From contig CANQYY010000004.1 of the NCBI GenBank assembly GCA_947628225.1, positions 62,001-126,000 on the forward strand: DNA of 64,000 bases, given 5' to 3'. Positions 19,399 through 28,014 of the stretch are shown piece by piece (within the stretch, counting starts at the first letter, position 1; each line of letters begins with the position of its first letter). Under the pieces are notes generated by a model, which saw only the letters and a program-made list of their open reading frames with translations, was not told the DNA's origin and ran no database searches. This DNA comes from an uncultured Lachnospiraceae bacterium. GTDB taxonomy: Bacteria > Bacillota > Clostridia > Lachnospirales > Lachnospiraceae. The position numbers were made by a program, and so were the translations under genes.

Positions 19399-20487
19399 AA
19401 GTTCCCGGATCAAGCTTTTCCACTGTTTCAGAATGGTTTCTTTCCGGAATCGCTCCATCCGGTTCCCGCTTTTTTGCGACATTTCCATCCGTCTTTTATC
19501 ATCGAATAACAGGGCGGCGATTTCTTCTGCCATTTTCCCGGTATCATAAGGCGGGATTAAGATCCCATCCTCTTTGTCGGTCACGATCTCAGCCGGACCG
19601 GTAACAATGTCAAAGCTCACAACCGGCAGATGGTTCGCCTTTGCCTCCAGAAGCACTAAGGGCAGCCCCTCCCGGTAAGAGGTCAGCACATATATCGCAT
19701 GATGGCGGTAACACAGGCTCATCCGGTCGGTGGCCCCGAGCAGATGAAGGTGTTCCTCCAGCCCCATTTCCTTCACTCTCTCCCTGATTTCTTCCAGCAT
19801 ATCCCCTTCGCCGTATATATCCCATTCCCAGTCCTCTGTTCTTTCCCGGAGAGCCTGCGCGGTAAGAAGCAGCAAATCATAGCCCTTCTCATGGGAAAAA
19901 CGCCCGGCGGTAAGAAGCCGTTTCGATTCTCCGTCATACTCTCCGGCGTCCCGCAATATCGTATCGTCAATCCAGTTCGGGATAGTAATCACGCGCCCTT
20001 TTTCATAATGGAATTTCTCATAATATGCCTGCTCGCTTTGCCCGGTCAGCACTACCGTCCGGTGGGAAAAACGGGAACCCACCATGCGCATCAGCCGGGC
20101 CGGCATCTCTCCCCACTGGTTCATCAGGGCGCCGTGGTCGCAGAATACCTTTTGGCGCTTCTGCCGCCTCGCCATCCAGCCGGCGCAGAGTCCCGCATAG
20201 GCGCCCACATAAAAGAGAAGCTCAATCCGGTTCTCTTCCAGATAGCGGAGAAATTTTTTCTTTCCCAGACGGATGCTCTGGCGGATCCGCGCCTTATAGG
20301 GAAGGATGGTCGCGCAGGCCACCCGTTCCGAAAAAGAATAGGCCCACTCCGGATTTTCTGAGATCAGGCTGATCACATGAAATTCATAGTCCCTATCCAT
20401 GCTGTTTACCATATTGGCCAGTACCTGCTGGGAACCGCCCCGGGTAGACATGTCAAAGTTTATCATGGCAATTTTATGCAGCTTCAT
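19390..20487 (-). CDS. Family 4 glycosyltransferase
   Basis: A 365-residue GT-B enzyme for envelope glycan assembly at the inner membrane face. The N-terminal STRGGSQQVLANM glycine-rich loop at about residues 14-26 binds the nucleotide sugar or acceptor. The C-terminal GT4 domain shows TAGRFSHEKGYDLLL and the nucleotide-sugar ExxxxxxE motif in SYREGLPLVLLEA. The donor sugar is unknown. It follows the GT2 gene at 20,513 by 25 bases and belongs to the minus-strand run 24,301 to 19,390 (GT2, LicD, LicD, GT2, GT4). Confidence 0.88.
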   Translation of the reverse strand: MKLHKIAMINFDMSTRGGSQQVLANMVNSMDRDYEFHVISLISENPEWAYSFSERVACATILPYKARIRQSIRLGKKKFLRYLEENRIELLFYVGAYAGLCAGWMARRQKRQKVFCDHGALMNQWGEMPARLMRMVGSRFSHRTVVLTGQSEQAYYEKFHYEKGRVITIPNWIDDTILRDAGEYDGESKRLLTAGRFSHEKGYDLLLLTAQALRERTEDWEWDIYGEGDMLEEIRERVKEMGLEEHLHLLGATDRMSLCYRHHAIYVLTSYREGLPLVLLEAKANHLPVVSFDIVTGPAEIVTDKEDGILIPPYDTGKMAEEIAALLFDDKRRMEMSQKSGNRMERFRKETILKQWKSLIRELLG

Positions 20488-20512
20488 TTTTTACCTCCCT
20501 CTTATCCGGCGG

Positions 20513-21499
20513 CTACGCCATCCATCGATAGTACCAGTACAATCCCCTCTTCATATGGCGCCGCAGCATAAACAGTAAAATCTTATCTTTTTTCCCAAAC
20601 CCCTGCGGATTCCCCGCCAGCTCCCGCAGCGTCTGCTGCTCTGTCCAGCCCCGGATTTTCTTTTGGCACTCAGAGGGGGACAGGCCGGATTTATGCACGA
20701 GCGCCGTGAGCTTGCTCTTTATGCCAAAGAGATAATTGCCGCGCAGCACCTCCGGACAGTTTCCGCCGTGGTCTGTAACAAATTCCGTTACCTTCCGGTA
20801 CAGCATCGTTTCAATCTCAAATCCGTCCTCCCGGTAGCGGTACGCCAGGGACTCCTCATTCCGGTTATTGTACTCATAAACCAAATCGGGAATAAAGGCA
20901 ATCCGTCCCGCGCTGCCAAAAACCTGCAGATTAAACAATAGATCCTCCCCCATGGACAATCCCTCCGGAAATCTTGCCGTGAGCCCCGCCAGACGGTACA
21001 TCTTGTTCCAGGGGACATTGATACAATTTTTCTTATAGGTATAATATTTCCCAAATTCTCCGGCAAAGGCATCCGGCCCATCGTATACCGCCTTTACGGG
21101 ACGTCTTTCCTCCCCGTTTTTGAGAGAAACGAAACCGGCCGTTACCACATCCGCCCCGGTTTCCTCCATTGCCTTTACTAATGTTTCACAGGCATTCGGC
21201 AAAAGAAAATCGTCGCTGTCCACAAATTCCAGATATTTTCCTCTTGCCGCCTCCATTCCCCGGTTGCGAGAGGAGGATACGCCCTCGTTTTCCTTATAGA
21301 TACAGCGGATAACATCATATTTCTTTTCAAATTTCTCCAGAATCTCCGCCGTGCCGTCTGTGGAACCGCCGTCCACTACAATAACCTCGATGTTCGGATA
21401 GTTCTGCCCGACAATACATTCCAGGCATCTCTCCAGATATTTCTCGGAGTTATAAACCGGCACCACCAGAGATACCAGAGCCCTCTTACTCTCACTCAT
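20513..21499 (-). CDS. Family 2 glycosyltransferase
   Basis: A 328-residue GT-A enzyme. The nucleotide-binding strand is SLVVPVYNSEKYLERCL and the acidic motifs are VDGGSTDGT and EFVDSDDFL (DxD-type). The ATG at 21499 is preferred because it has a GGAGAG site and gives the canonical N-terminus. The ORF extends further upstream but that part overlaps the licD gene. It overlaps the licD stop by eight bases, implying translational coupling. It probably adds one sugar to the repeat unit built by this subcluster. Confidence 0.88.
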   Translation of the reverse strand: MSESKRALVSLVVPVYNSEKYLERCLECIVGQNYPNIEVIVVDGGSTDGTAEILEKFEKKYDVIRCIYKENEGVSSSRNRGMEAARGKYLEFVDSDDFLLPNACETLVKAMEETGADVVTAGFVSLKNGEERRPVKAVYDGPDAFAGEFGKYYTYKKNCINVPWNKMYRLAGLTARFPEGLSMGEDLLFNLQVFGSAGRIAFIPDLVYEYNNRNEESLAYRYREDGFEIETMLYRKVTEFVTDHGGNCPEVLRGNYLFGIKSKLTALVHKSGLSPSECQKKIRGWTEQQTLRELAGNPQGFGKKDKILLFMLRRHMKRGLYWYYRWMA

Positions 21500-22370
21500 G
21501 GCTGTTTCTCTCCTTTGGGTAATAGACTCCCCGGTAAATTTTATAGCTGTTTTCCAAATCAACGCAGATTCCGTCATGGGAAGGCGCCTGCTGTTCCTTC
21601 GGCGGCAGTTTCATATAATCCCCAAAAGCCATTTTTAAGTAAGTATCATACCCGACCGGCAGGGGAAGCAAAACGCCTTCAAATTCCTTATAGACCGCCG
21701 AGGCAAAAATCTCCTTCGGATATTCGTTTACCATGTAGTTATAGCGCACGCACAGCTCGGTAACGTAATCGCACCGGGAAATAGGATAACGGGACATTCT
21801 CTTTTCCGCCAGTCTGGCCACTCTGTAGCGGCGTTTCCAGCCCGGCACCAGAAATAACATCCCGCGCCCAATCCATTCCAGCAGCTTTCCCTTACTGGTG
21901 GGAGGCTCCTGATTCACATAAATCTGATATATCAGCCCCCAAAGAAGCTGTCTTTTCCTCTTCCATCTGCCCGATGGACAGCCATCCAGAGGCAGTACCT
22001 CCAGCCGGACGCCGTGAGCCACCAATAAATCCATCTGACGCTCTTTGATAAAGGTGGTTTCCTCATCGGTAATGGCGGTAAGCTGTGAACGCTCAAAATG
22101 AGTTTCATCCGAACGGCTTAACCGGTATTTGTCCTCGTCCATCTCCTGCGGCCAAAGGCGGCACAGCTCCTCATAATCCTCCCGCGGCATAAATACGTCA
22201 ATATCATCATCCCAGGGAATAAAGCCCTTATGCCGGATGGCGCCAATACAGCCCCCGCCGCACAGATAAAAGGTAAGTCCATGCCTTTCACAAAAATCCT
22301 TAAATACCAGAGTAATTTCCAGACATTTTTTCTGAAGGCTCTTTAGATCAACCGCCGGTGTCTGTTCCAT
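21492..22370 (-). CDS. LicD family phosphotransferase, second copy
   Basis: A 292-residue LicD/FKRP-type protein. LicD enzymes transfer phosphocholine, or in related systems phospho-polyols, from a CDP donor to sugars on teichoic acid or LPS. The core motif GGGCIGAIRHKGFIPWDDD at about residues 38-56 carries the acidic metal-binding residues. No licA, licB or licC (choline uptake and activation) is seen in the window, so the group transferred may be ribitol or glycerol phosphate rather than choline. It overlaps the adjacent paralogue by 23 bases. Confidence 0.9.
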   Translation of the reverse strand: MEQTPAVDLKSLQKKCLEITLVFKDFCERHGLTFYLCGGGCIGAIRHKGFIPWDDDIDVFMPREDYEELCRLWPQEMDEDKYRLSRSDETHFERSQLTAITDEETTFIKERQMDLLVAHGVRLEVLPLDGCPSGRWKRKRQLLWGLIYQIYVNQEPPTSKGKLLEWIGRGMLFLVPGWKRRYRVARLAEKRMSRYPISRCDYVTELCVRYNYMVNEYPKEIFASAVYKEFEGVLLPLPVGYDTYLKMAFGDYMKLPPKEQQAPSHDGICVDLENSYKIYRGVYYPKERNSHE

Positions 22371-23262
22371 CCTTATCCTCCTTTTCTTTCCCCGTCAAAT
22401 AATAGATGCCCCTGTAAGCAGTATAAGGAGTATCCAGATCTACAAAAACACAGTCGTGATGCGCCCTCCTCTGCTCTTTTTCCGGGAGTTTTGTATAATC
22501 GCCAAAGGCTGTCCGTAAATAGGCGTCATATCCTACCGGAATCGGCAGCCTTTGATCTTCAAAGTCTACCTCGGTATAGGAGGCAAACCATTCCTTATCA
22601 TACCAATTTTTCATATAACCGGGCCCGGAGCAAAGCTCCGTAATCCCCTTACAGTCCTGTATCCGGTATTTTGTCATATGGCGTTTAGCCAGCGCCCAGA
22701 TCCGGTACCGGAGCTTCTTCCCGCGGATAACCCCCAGTAACAGCCGGCTGCCAAGCGCCATAAGCCCTCCGTGCTTTTCCGGTATTACCTGCGCGCAGAA
22801 CAGGGAATATATTAACGCCCAAAAGCATTGCAGCCTCCGTTGCAGACGCGAATCCGGATAACCGTCCAGAGGAATGATATCCAGCGCAACCCCATGGACT
22901 AAGTCCAGATTTTTCTGATAGGGTCTGATACTGGTAGTTTCTCTGTTTCTCAGGGTGGCAAAAAGATTGTGGTCAAGATACTCCCTGTTGGATACAGATA
23001 AAGCCAGCTTTTGCCCCGGCTCATAATCCTTCCATTTTTTTATGAAAATTTCGTAGTCCTCCCTTGGCATAAAAAAATCCAAATCATCATCCCAGGGAAT
23101 AAAGCCCTTATGCCGGAGAGCCCCGATGCAGCCGCCGCCGCATAAATATGCCGTCAACTGATTTTCCCGGCAGAACTTATAAAATAAAACTGCCATGGAC
23201 AGACTTATCTGCTGCAGCTTCTTCAACTGCTCCTTCGTGTACTCATGCCGTTTTTCTTCCAT
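22348..23262 (-). CDS. LicD family phosphotransferase, first copy
   Basis: A 304-residue paralogue of the next gene. The LicD core GGGCIGALRHKGFIPWDDD is at about residues 41-59, with PREDYE next, followed by YLDHN- and PYQKNLDLVHGVALDIIPLDGY-type stretches that are also present in the neighbour. The two genes share the whole domain layout, so they are probably a tandem duplication that diverged to act on different acceptors or positions. The start overlaps the end of the upstream GT2 gene by 20 bases. Confidence 0.9.
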   Translation of the reverse strand: MEEKRHEYTKEQLKKLQQISLSMAVLFYKFCRENQLTAYLCGGGCIGALRHKGFIPWDDDLDFFMPREDYEIFIKKWKDYEPGQKLALSVSNREYLDHNLFATLRNRETTSIRPYQKNLDLVHGVALDIIPLDGYPDSRLQRRLQCFWALIYSLFCAQVIPEKHGGLMALGSRLLLGVIRGKKLRYRIWALAKRHMTKYRIQDCKGITELCSGPGYMKNWYDKEWFASYTEVDFEDQRLPIPVGYDAYLRTAFGDYTKLPEKEQRRAHHDCVFVDLDTPYTAYRGIYYLTGKEKEDKDGTDTGG

Positions 23263-24301
23263 GCTTCATCTGCTCCTTTACCTGCTGCACCGACGGACAT
23301 GTACGGTGTCTGCGCCGCCAAAACGGCATTTTAATAAGTCCCAGCCAGGTGCCGGCTCCATAGCTGATATGTAAAAGAAAAAATAATACCGGCAGCAACA
23401 GCAAAAAAATACTTTTCTTCTTTTTCCGCGCCGAACACACTGCCATAAGAACGGCAAGCAGCCAATAGGCGCCCCATAGAATAAGGGCTGGCTGGCGCAA
23501 GCCAAGTAACGCCGCAATTGACGTAAGTAAAATCCCCCCTATAAATGCTCCCGGGACAAAATGATAAAGGGAAAGGCAGCCCGGGCATACTCCTGACGTC
23601 AGCCCGATCCAGTAACCGTTCCCAAACTTTTGGCCGCACATCTTCCGCAGCGTTGGACGGATATACTGGAAGGAATGAATATCGGGGGACATGCACAGCC
23701 GGTATCCCGCCTTGCGGATCCGGTAATGTATTTCATTGTCCTCGGTTCTCCCCAAATCCTCCCGGAATCCCCCTACGGTTTCAAAAACCTCTCTCCGATA
23801 GGCGCCATGAAAAAGAGAGTTGACATAGCCTTTTTCCCCTTTTCGCCGAAAAGAGGAAATACTGCTGCCAAAAAGGGATTCCTCTGCCAGCAAAAGAGTA
23901 TTTGACCAGCCGTCCTCTTTGTCACAGACAACCGGCCTCGCCCCGCCGGACACCATCTCGCCTGCCTGTAAATTCTCCGCGTTTCTTTGTACAAAATCCT
24001 CCGGAATCCTGCCATGGGCGTCTACCCGGACAATGACGTCCCCGGTAAAATGAACCAGCGCCGTATTCCAGCCGCAGCTTTGTATTTTCCCCGGATTATC
24101 CAATACCAGAACGTCGCTGTACCTATCCTTATAGTCTTTTGCAAACTGCTCCATCTGCTGTCTTGTCCCATCTGTCGAACCGCCGTCGATAAGAAGTATT
24201 TCCAGCTTTTCCTTCGGGTAACTCTGCCCGAGGATGTCCTGTAACAGAGCGGGAAGGTACTGTTTTTCATTGTATGCCACCACGCACAGGGATATTTTCA
24301 T
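23243..24301 (-). CDS. Family 2 glycosyltransferase with C-terminal membrane segments
   Basis: A 352-residue GT2 of the succinoglycan ExoA type. The N-terminus is MKISLCVVAYNEKQYLPALL. Acidic motifs are LIDGGSTDGT and VRVDAHGRIP, and the product-binding region is GRTEDNEIHYRIRKAGY. After about residue 245 come three hydrophobic segments that anchor it to the membrane. The ATG at 24301 has a TGGAGGT site, whereas the longer ORF start at 24352 has none. First gene of the minus-strand run that ends with the GT4 gene. Confidence 0.88.
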   Translation of the reverse strand: MKISLCVVAYNEKQYLPALLQDILGQSYPKEKLEILLIDGGSTDGTRQQMEQFAKDYKDRYSDVLVLDNPGKIQSCGWNTALVHFTGDVIVRVDAHGRIPEDFVQRNAENLQAGEMVSGGARPVVCDKEDGWSNTLLLAEESLFGSSISSFRRKGEKGYVNSLFHGAYRREVFETVGGFREDLGRTEDNEIHYRIRKAGYRLCMSPDIHSFQYIRPTLRKMCGQKFGNGYWIGLTSGVCPGCLSLYHFVPGAFIGGILLTSIAALLGLRQPALILWGAYWLLAVLMAVCSARKKKKSIFLLLLPVLFFLLHISYGAGTWLGLIKMPFWRRRHRTCPSVQQVKEQMKHGRKTA

Positions 24302-24362
24302 TGATACCTCCATTCCGGATTTTGTGACAGACCGGCACAAATTCCAATCCAACCTATCTTGT

Positions 24363-24391
24363 ATTATACTCTATCCCAATAGGTGACGCAA
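24363..24391 (-). promoter_or_regulatory. Promoter of the GT2-LicD-LicD-GT2-GT4 run
   Basis: Minus strand TTGCGT, 17 bases, TATAAT, about 55 bases before the first gene of the run. Confidence 0.6.
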
Positions 24392-24400
24392 GAAAAACAC

Positions 24401-24429
24401 TTGAACTGGCGGGAAAAAGCGATTATACT
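24401..24429 (+). promoter_or_regulatory. Promoter of the GT2-GtrA fusion gene
   Basis: Plus strand TTGAAC, 17 bases, TATACT, back to back with the minus-strand promoter and about 50 bases before the TTG start. Confidence 0.6.
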
Positions 24430-24481
24430 AAGGATAGCTTTTTTCTAAAAAAAGCGGTTATCAAACGGGGGAGGAAATGTT

Positions 24482-25570
24482 TTGGGCAGTTACAAGGAAA
24501 ACATCGCTATTATTATTCCGGCGCTTGACCCGGATGAGCGCATGACGGCTCTTGTCAGCGAGCTGCATCGCTTCGGCTTTCAAACTATAATTCTGGTGGA
24601 TGACGGCAGCGCCCTGCCAAACCGGATTTACTTTCAGCAGTGTAAAGAGCAATATGGATGTAAGATAATCCGCCACGTTGTCAATCTGGGCAAGGGGATC
24701 GCTTTAAAATCTGCCTTTAATTATATTCTGGAGAATCGTCCGGATATTCACGGCGCCGTGACGGTGGACTGTGACGGCCAGCATATTTTACAGGATATCG
24801 ATACCTGCGCCAGATTGACGGAGAAAAACCCGGACAAGCTGATTTTGGGCTGCCGCCGGTTTGGCGGGGAAAATATTCCGTGGAGAAGCCGGTTTGGCAA
24901 CAAGCTTACCCGATATGTTATCCGTATGCTGTGCGGGATCCATGTGTCCGATACCCAGACCGGGCTGAGGGGACTTCCGACCCCTCTTATCCGAAATTAC
25001 TTCGCCAACACGAAGGGGGAGCGTTTTGAATATGAGATGAATATGCTGATTGCCGCAAAAGAGAACCTTATCCCGATTCGGGAATTCCCGATTGAAACAA
25101 TTTATCTTGAAAATAATGAGAGTTCACATTTTAATCCCTTCCGGGATTCCATCCGGATTTATAAGGTGTTTTTAAAATTTATGCTGAGCTCTTTTTCCAG
25201 TTTTGTCATAGACATTTTTTTGTTCTGGCTGTTTGGGCTCATACTAAGACCGGTAATACCGGCGGATCTTTCTATTTTCGGAATTTCCCTTTTTATCCTT
25301 GCGAGAACAGTACTGTCCCGTCTGCTGAGTTCGCTATATAACTTTTTTATCAATAAAAATCAGGTATTTAAAAATGATTCCAAATCGCCGCTTATTATCG
25401 TGAAGTACTACATACTCTGTGTGGTTCAGCTTCTGCTGTCCGCTTTTTTCGTCAACCACCTGCTGCGTTTTATTACCTACTCCACCGTGCGCAAGTGCAT
25501 TATCGATACGGTTCTTTTTGCCGTCAGTTTCCAGATACAAAGGGAATGGGTATTCCGAAAGAAAAAGTAA
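24482..25570 (+). CDS. GT2 glycosyltransferase fused to a GtrA-like membrane domain
   Basis: A 362-residue two-domain protein. The GT2 domain (about residues 1-225) has IAIIIPALDPDERM, VDDGSALP and VDCDGQH motifs, like polyprenyl-phosphate glycosyltransferases. The C-terminal 135 residues have four membrane segments with the GtrA pattern, including NFFINKNQVFK. The fusion suggests one protein that loads a sugar on undecaprenyl phosphate and helps flip it. The start is a TTG with a GGGGGAGG site; the nearby ATG at 24478 is in another frame. It ends seven bases before the convergent GT2 gene. Confidence 0.88.
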   Translation: MGSYKENIAIIIPALDPDERMTALVSELHRFGFQTIILVDDGSALPNRIYFQQCKEQYGCKIIRHVVNLGKGIALKSAFNYILENRPDIHGAVTVDCDGQHILQDIDTCARLTEKNPDKLILGCRRFGGENIPWRSRFGNKLTRYVIRMLCGIHVSDTQTGLRGLPTPLIRNYFANTKGERFEYEMNMLIAAKENLIPIREFPIETIYLENNESSHFNPFRDSIRIYKVFLKFMLSSFSSFVIDIFLFWLFGLILRPVIPADLSIFGISLFILARTVLSRLLSSLYNFFINKNQVFKNDSKSPLIIVKYYILCVVQLLLSAFFVNHLLRFITYSTVRKCIIDTVLFAVSFQIQREWVFRKKK

Positions 25571-25577
25571 CCAGGAC

Positions 25578-26546
25578 CTATTTCTTATCCGGCTTTGCAT
25601 CATCCAGTATCTCCTGGATGGCAAACCGGGGCCTTGCCTTCGTTTCCAGATACATTTTTCCAATGTATTCGCCAATCAGCCCAATGGCAAAGAGCTGTAA
25701 TCCGCCCAACGCCCAGATAGACACCATAAGGCTGCTCCAGCCCAGAACCGTCGCACCCAGGTAATGGCGGACAATAGAATAAATGAGAATCCCCACGCTG
25801 ATAAGGAAAATCACCATGCCGAGAGATAAAATAAACCGGATGGGCTTTACACTGAACGATGTGATTCCATCGAAGGCAAAGGACAGCATTTTTTTCAACG
25901 GATATTTGCTTTCTCCGGCAAACCTCTCCTGCCTCTCATAGTAAACGGTATCCGAAGGATACCCAATAAGCGGCACTATGCCCCGTAAAAACAGATTGAC
26001 CTCCTTATACTGCTCCATCTGCTGTAACACCCGCTTACTCATCAGGCGGTAGTCCGCATGGTTAAATACAATATCTACCCCCATCCACTTCATAATTTTA
26101 TAAAATCCCTCAGCGGTAAATTTTTTAAAAAAAGAATCCTTCTTCCGGCTGCTGCGCACCCCATACACCACATCGATCCCGGCATTAAATTTATCTACCA
26201 TCTCATCTATGGCATGAATGTCATCCTGCAGGTCCGCATCCATGGAAATGGCGGCGTCGCAATGGTCTTTGGCATACATCAGTCCTGCCAGCACCGCATT
26301 TTGATGCCCGCGGTTTCTGGAGAGGTTTATTCCGCTCACGCAATCATATTCTTTATGAAATCCGGCAATCAGCTCCCAGGTCCGGTCTTTGGAACCGTCA
26401 TTGACATATAGGATGCGGCTTTTTTTACTGATTTCTCCCCGCTCCATCAGCCCATGGAGCTTCGGCACAAGCTGTCTGGTCGTTTCCTCCAGTACCTCCT
26501 CTTCATTATAACAGGGTATTACCATATATAGTATCTTCTTTCCCAT
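25578..26546 (-). CDS. Polyprenyl-phosphate glycosyltransferase, GT2 (DPM1/GtrB type)
   Basis: A 322-residue GT2 with N-terminus ILYMVIPCYNEEEVLEET, metal-binding ISMDADLQDD and a conserved RSSRKKDSFFKKF stretch, as in bactoprenol glucosyl- or mannosyltransferases. Two membrane segments lie near the C-terminus (about residues 228-250 and 262-285). It would make a lipid-linked monosaccharide on the cytosolic side for transfer outside. It is a single-gene unit with its own promoter. The convergent GT2-GtrA fusion may share the same lipid-linked sugar pathway. Confidence 0.9.
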   Translation of the reverse strand: MGKKILYMVIPCYNEEEVLEETTRQLVPKLHGLMERGEISKKSRILYVNDGSKDRTWELIAGFHKEYDCVSGINLSRNRGHQNAVLAGLMYAKDHCDAAISMDADLQDDIHAIDEMVDKFNAGIDVVYGVRSSRKKDSFFKKFTAEGFYKIMKWMGVDIVFNHADYRLMSKRVLQQMEQYKEVNLFLRGIVPLIGYPSDTVYYERQERFAGESKYPLKKMLSFAFDGITSFSVKPIRFILSLGMVIFLISVGILIYSIVRHYLGATVLGWSSLMVSIWALGGLQLFAIGLIGEYIGKMYLETKARPRFAIQEILDDAKPDKK

Positions 26547-26577
26547 ACCGTTCTCCTTTTTTGTTTATTATAAACAT

Positions 26578-26606
26578 ATTGTAGCGTCTGACATCTTTCA
26601 TGTCAA
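26578..26606 (-). promoter_or_regulatory. Promoter of the GT2 gene at 25,578-26,546
   Basis: Minus strand TTGACA, 17 bases, TACAAT, about 32 bases before the ATG. Confidence 0.65.
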
Positions 26607-26660
26607 TGTTTTGCCTGTCATCGTCTGATAAATAAAAGTATGGCCCGGGAAGAAATCAAT

Positions 26661-26689
26661 TTGACTTTTCGCCCCGGAATCAGTATAGT
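26661..26689 (+). promoter_or_regulatory. Promoter of the CMP-ulosonate-type operon
   Basis: Plus strand TTGACT, 17 bases, TATAGT, about 67 bases before the TTG start at 26,756. It is the only promoter-like sequence I see before the four-gene plus-strand island. Confidence 0.65.
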
Positions 26690-26755
26690 ATAAAGTAGAT
26701 AATTGTGCATAGGAAATAGGTCCGATAACATGAAAATGGGGGAGGGAATTCTTCT

Positions 26756-28003
26756 TTGAAAAATAAAAGGCATTACAATCGTTATCAACATACGCTGGCA
26801 GTAGATGACCATATTATTATTTTTGAGTCGGAAAGCGGACAGGGATATACCGGCGGCGTCCGCGCCGTCTATAAAGCCTTACTGGACGATGAGGCATTCC
26901 GTCCCTTTTATTTTGTGTGGGCGTTTTCCGTCCCGGAGGATTTTAAATCTCTTTTAGCCAACCGCCATACCATTCTCGTGCGGAAGGGCTCTCCGGAATA
27001 TAAGAAATATTATGCCACAGCCCGCTACTGGGTGTTGGACGGCGCGGAGGGAGGGTTTCGCCCCGCCAAAAGCCAGAGGGTCATAAACGCCTCTTCGGAC
27101 GCAGACGTGGAAACCCTTATCGAAACCAGCTTTTCCACGACGCCCCACCGGATCCCGAAGTCGGAAAGACTGGTCCGCTATATCAGAAAAACATTAAACC
27201 GGATTCGTCTGGTCTACCTGATGGGCCGGTATAATCTTCTCGGGTTTTTCCGCTCCCGCGGCATGTTTCACAATAATAACAGCCTTCGTCTGGAGCGGCT
27301 GAAAAATTCCCATAAGGGAGAGCGCTGTTTCCTGATTGGAAACGGGCCAAGCCTTACCGGCGAGGATTTACATCTTCTGAATAATGAATATACTTTCGGC
27401 ACAAACATGGTTTATAAAATATTTGATAAAACAGACTGGCGCCCTACCTTCCACTGCGTATCTGATACGATTTACGCTTCGAAGCTGGGCTCTGAGCTTT
27501 CCAAAATGGTAAAGGCGCCTTTGTTTACTACAGAACGCACTTACCGGAGAATGAAGAAAAAACCGGTAGATACCACCTACGTCCACACGCTGCAGAGTGA
27601 GCGCTACCGGGTAAAGGGAAATATTCAGGCGTACTGCATGGTAAAGGCTACGGTGCTGTCTTTGGCTGCGGAAGTGGCATTCCATATGGGCTTTACCGAA
27701 ATTTATCTGTTAGGAGTGGATTGTACAAATCCCCATGATAAGGGAGGGCATTTTACCGACAATTATACGACAAAAGAAGTAGCAGAAACCGATATTAACC
27801 GAATTAAAACCCGTATGAATGCGCAATCCCTGACAACAGAGCAAATTGGCACGCACATTATTGACCGCTCGCTGGAGGTATATTCCCTGCTCAATAAATT
27901 CGCCGCCAAACATGGTATCCGTGTTTATAATGCGACACGGGGAGGGAATCTGGAGCTGTTCCCGCGGGTGAAGCTGGAGGATATTGTCAACAACAAAAAT
28001 TAA
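26756..28003 (+). CDS. TagF-like N-terminal region fused to DUF115/Maf-like domain
   Basis: A 415-residue protein starting at TTG (GGGGGAGGG site nine bases upstream). Residues about 19-97 resemble the N-terminal part of CDP-glycerol glycerophosphotransferases (IIFESESGQGYTGGVRAVYK, then ARYWVLDG), but the catalytic C-terminal half of that family is absent. From about 188 on it has a Rossmann-like domain with GERCFLIGNGPSL (GNGPSL at 195-200), then FHCVSD and LLGVDC at about 318-323. This pattern is shared by DUF115/MptE-like proteins, Maf flagellin glycosyltransferases and GT42 sialyltransferases. Being first in an operon with a CMP-ulosonate synthetase, it is a candidate CMP-sugar transferase. 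This role is inference. Confidence 0.75.
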   Translation: MKNKRHYNRYQHTLAVDDHIIIFESESGQGYTGGVRAVYKALLDDEAFRPFYFVWAFSVPEDFKSLLANRHTILVRKGSPEYKKYYATARYWVLDGAEGGFRPAKSQRVINASSDADVETLIETSFSTTPHRIPKSERLVRYIRKTLNRIRLVYLMGRYNLLGFFRSRGMFHNNNSLRLERLKNSHKGERCFLIGNGPSLTGEDLHLLNNEYTFGTNMVYKIFDKTDWRPTFHCVSDTIYASKLGSELSKMVKAPLFTTERTYRRMKKKPVDTTYVHTLQSERYRVKGNIQAYCMVKATVLSLAAEVAFHMGFTEIYLLGVDCTNPHDKGGHFTDNYTTKEVAETDINRIKTRMNAQSLTTEQIGTHIIDRSLEVYSLLNKFAAKHGIRVYNATRGGNLELFPRVKLEDIVNNKN

Positions 28004-28014
28004 CGGAGGCTTTT

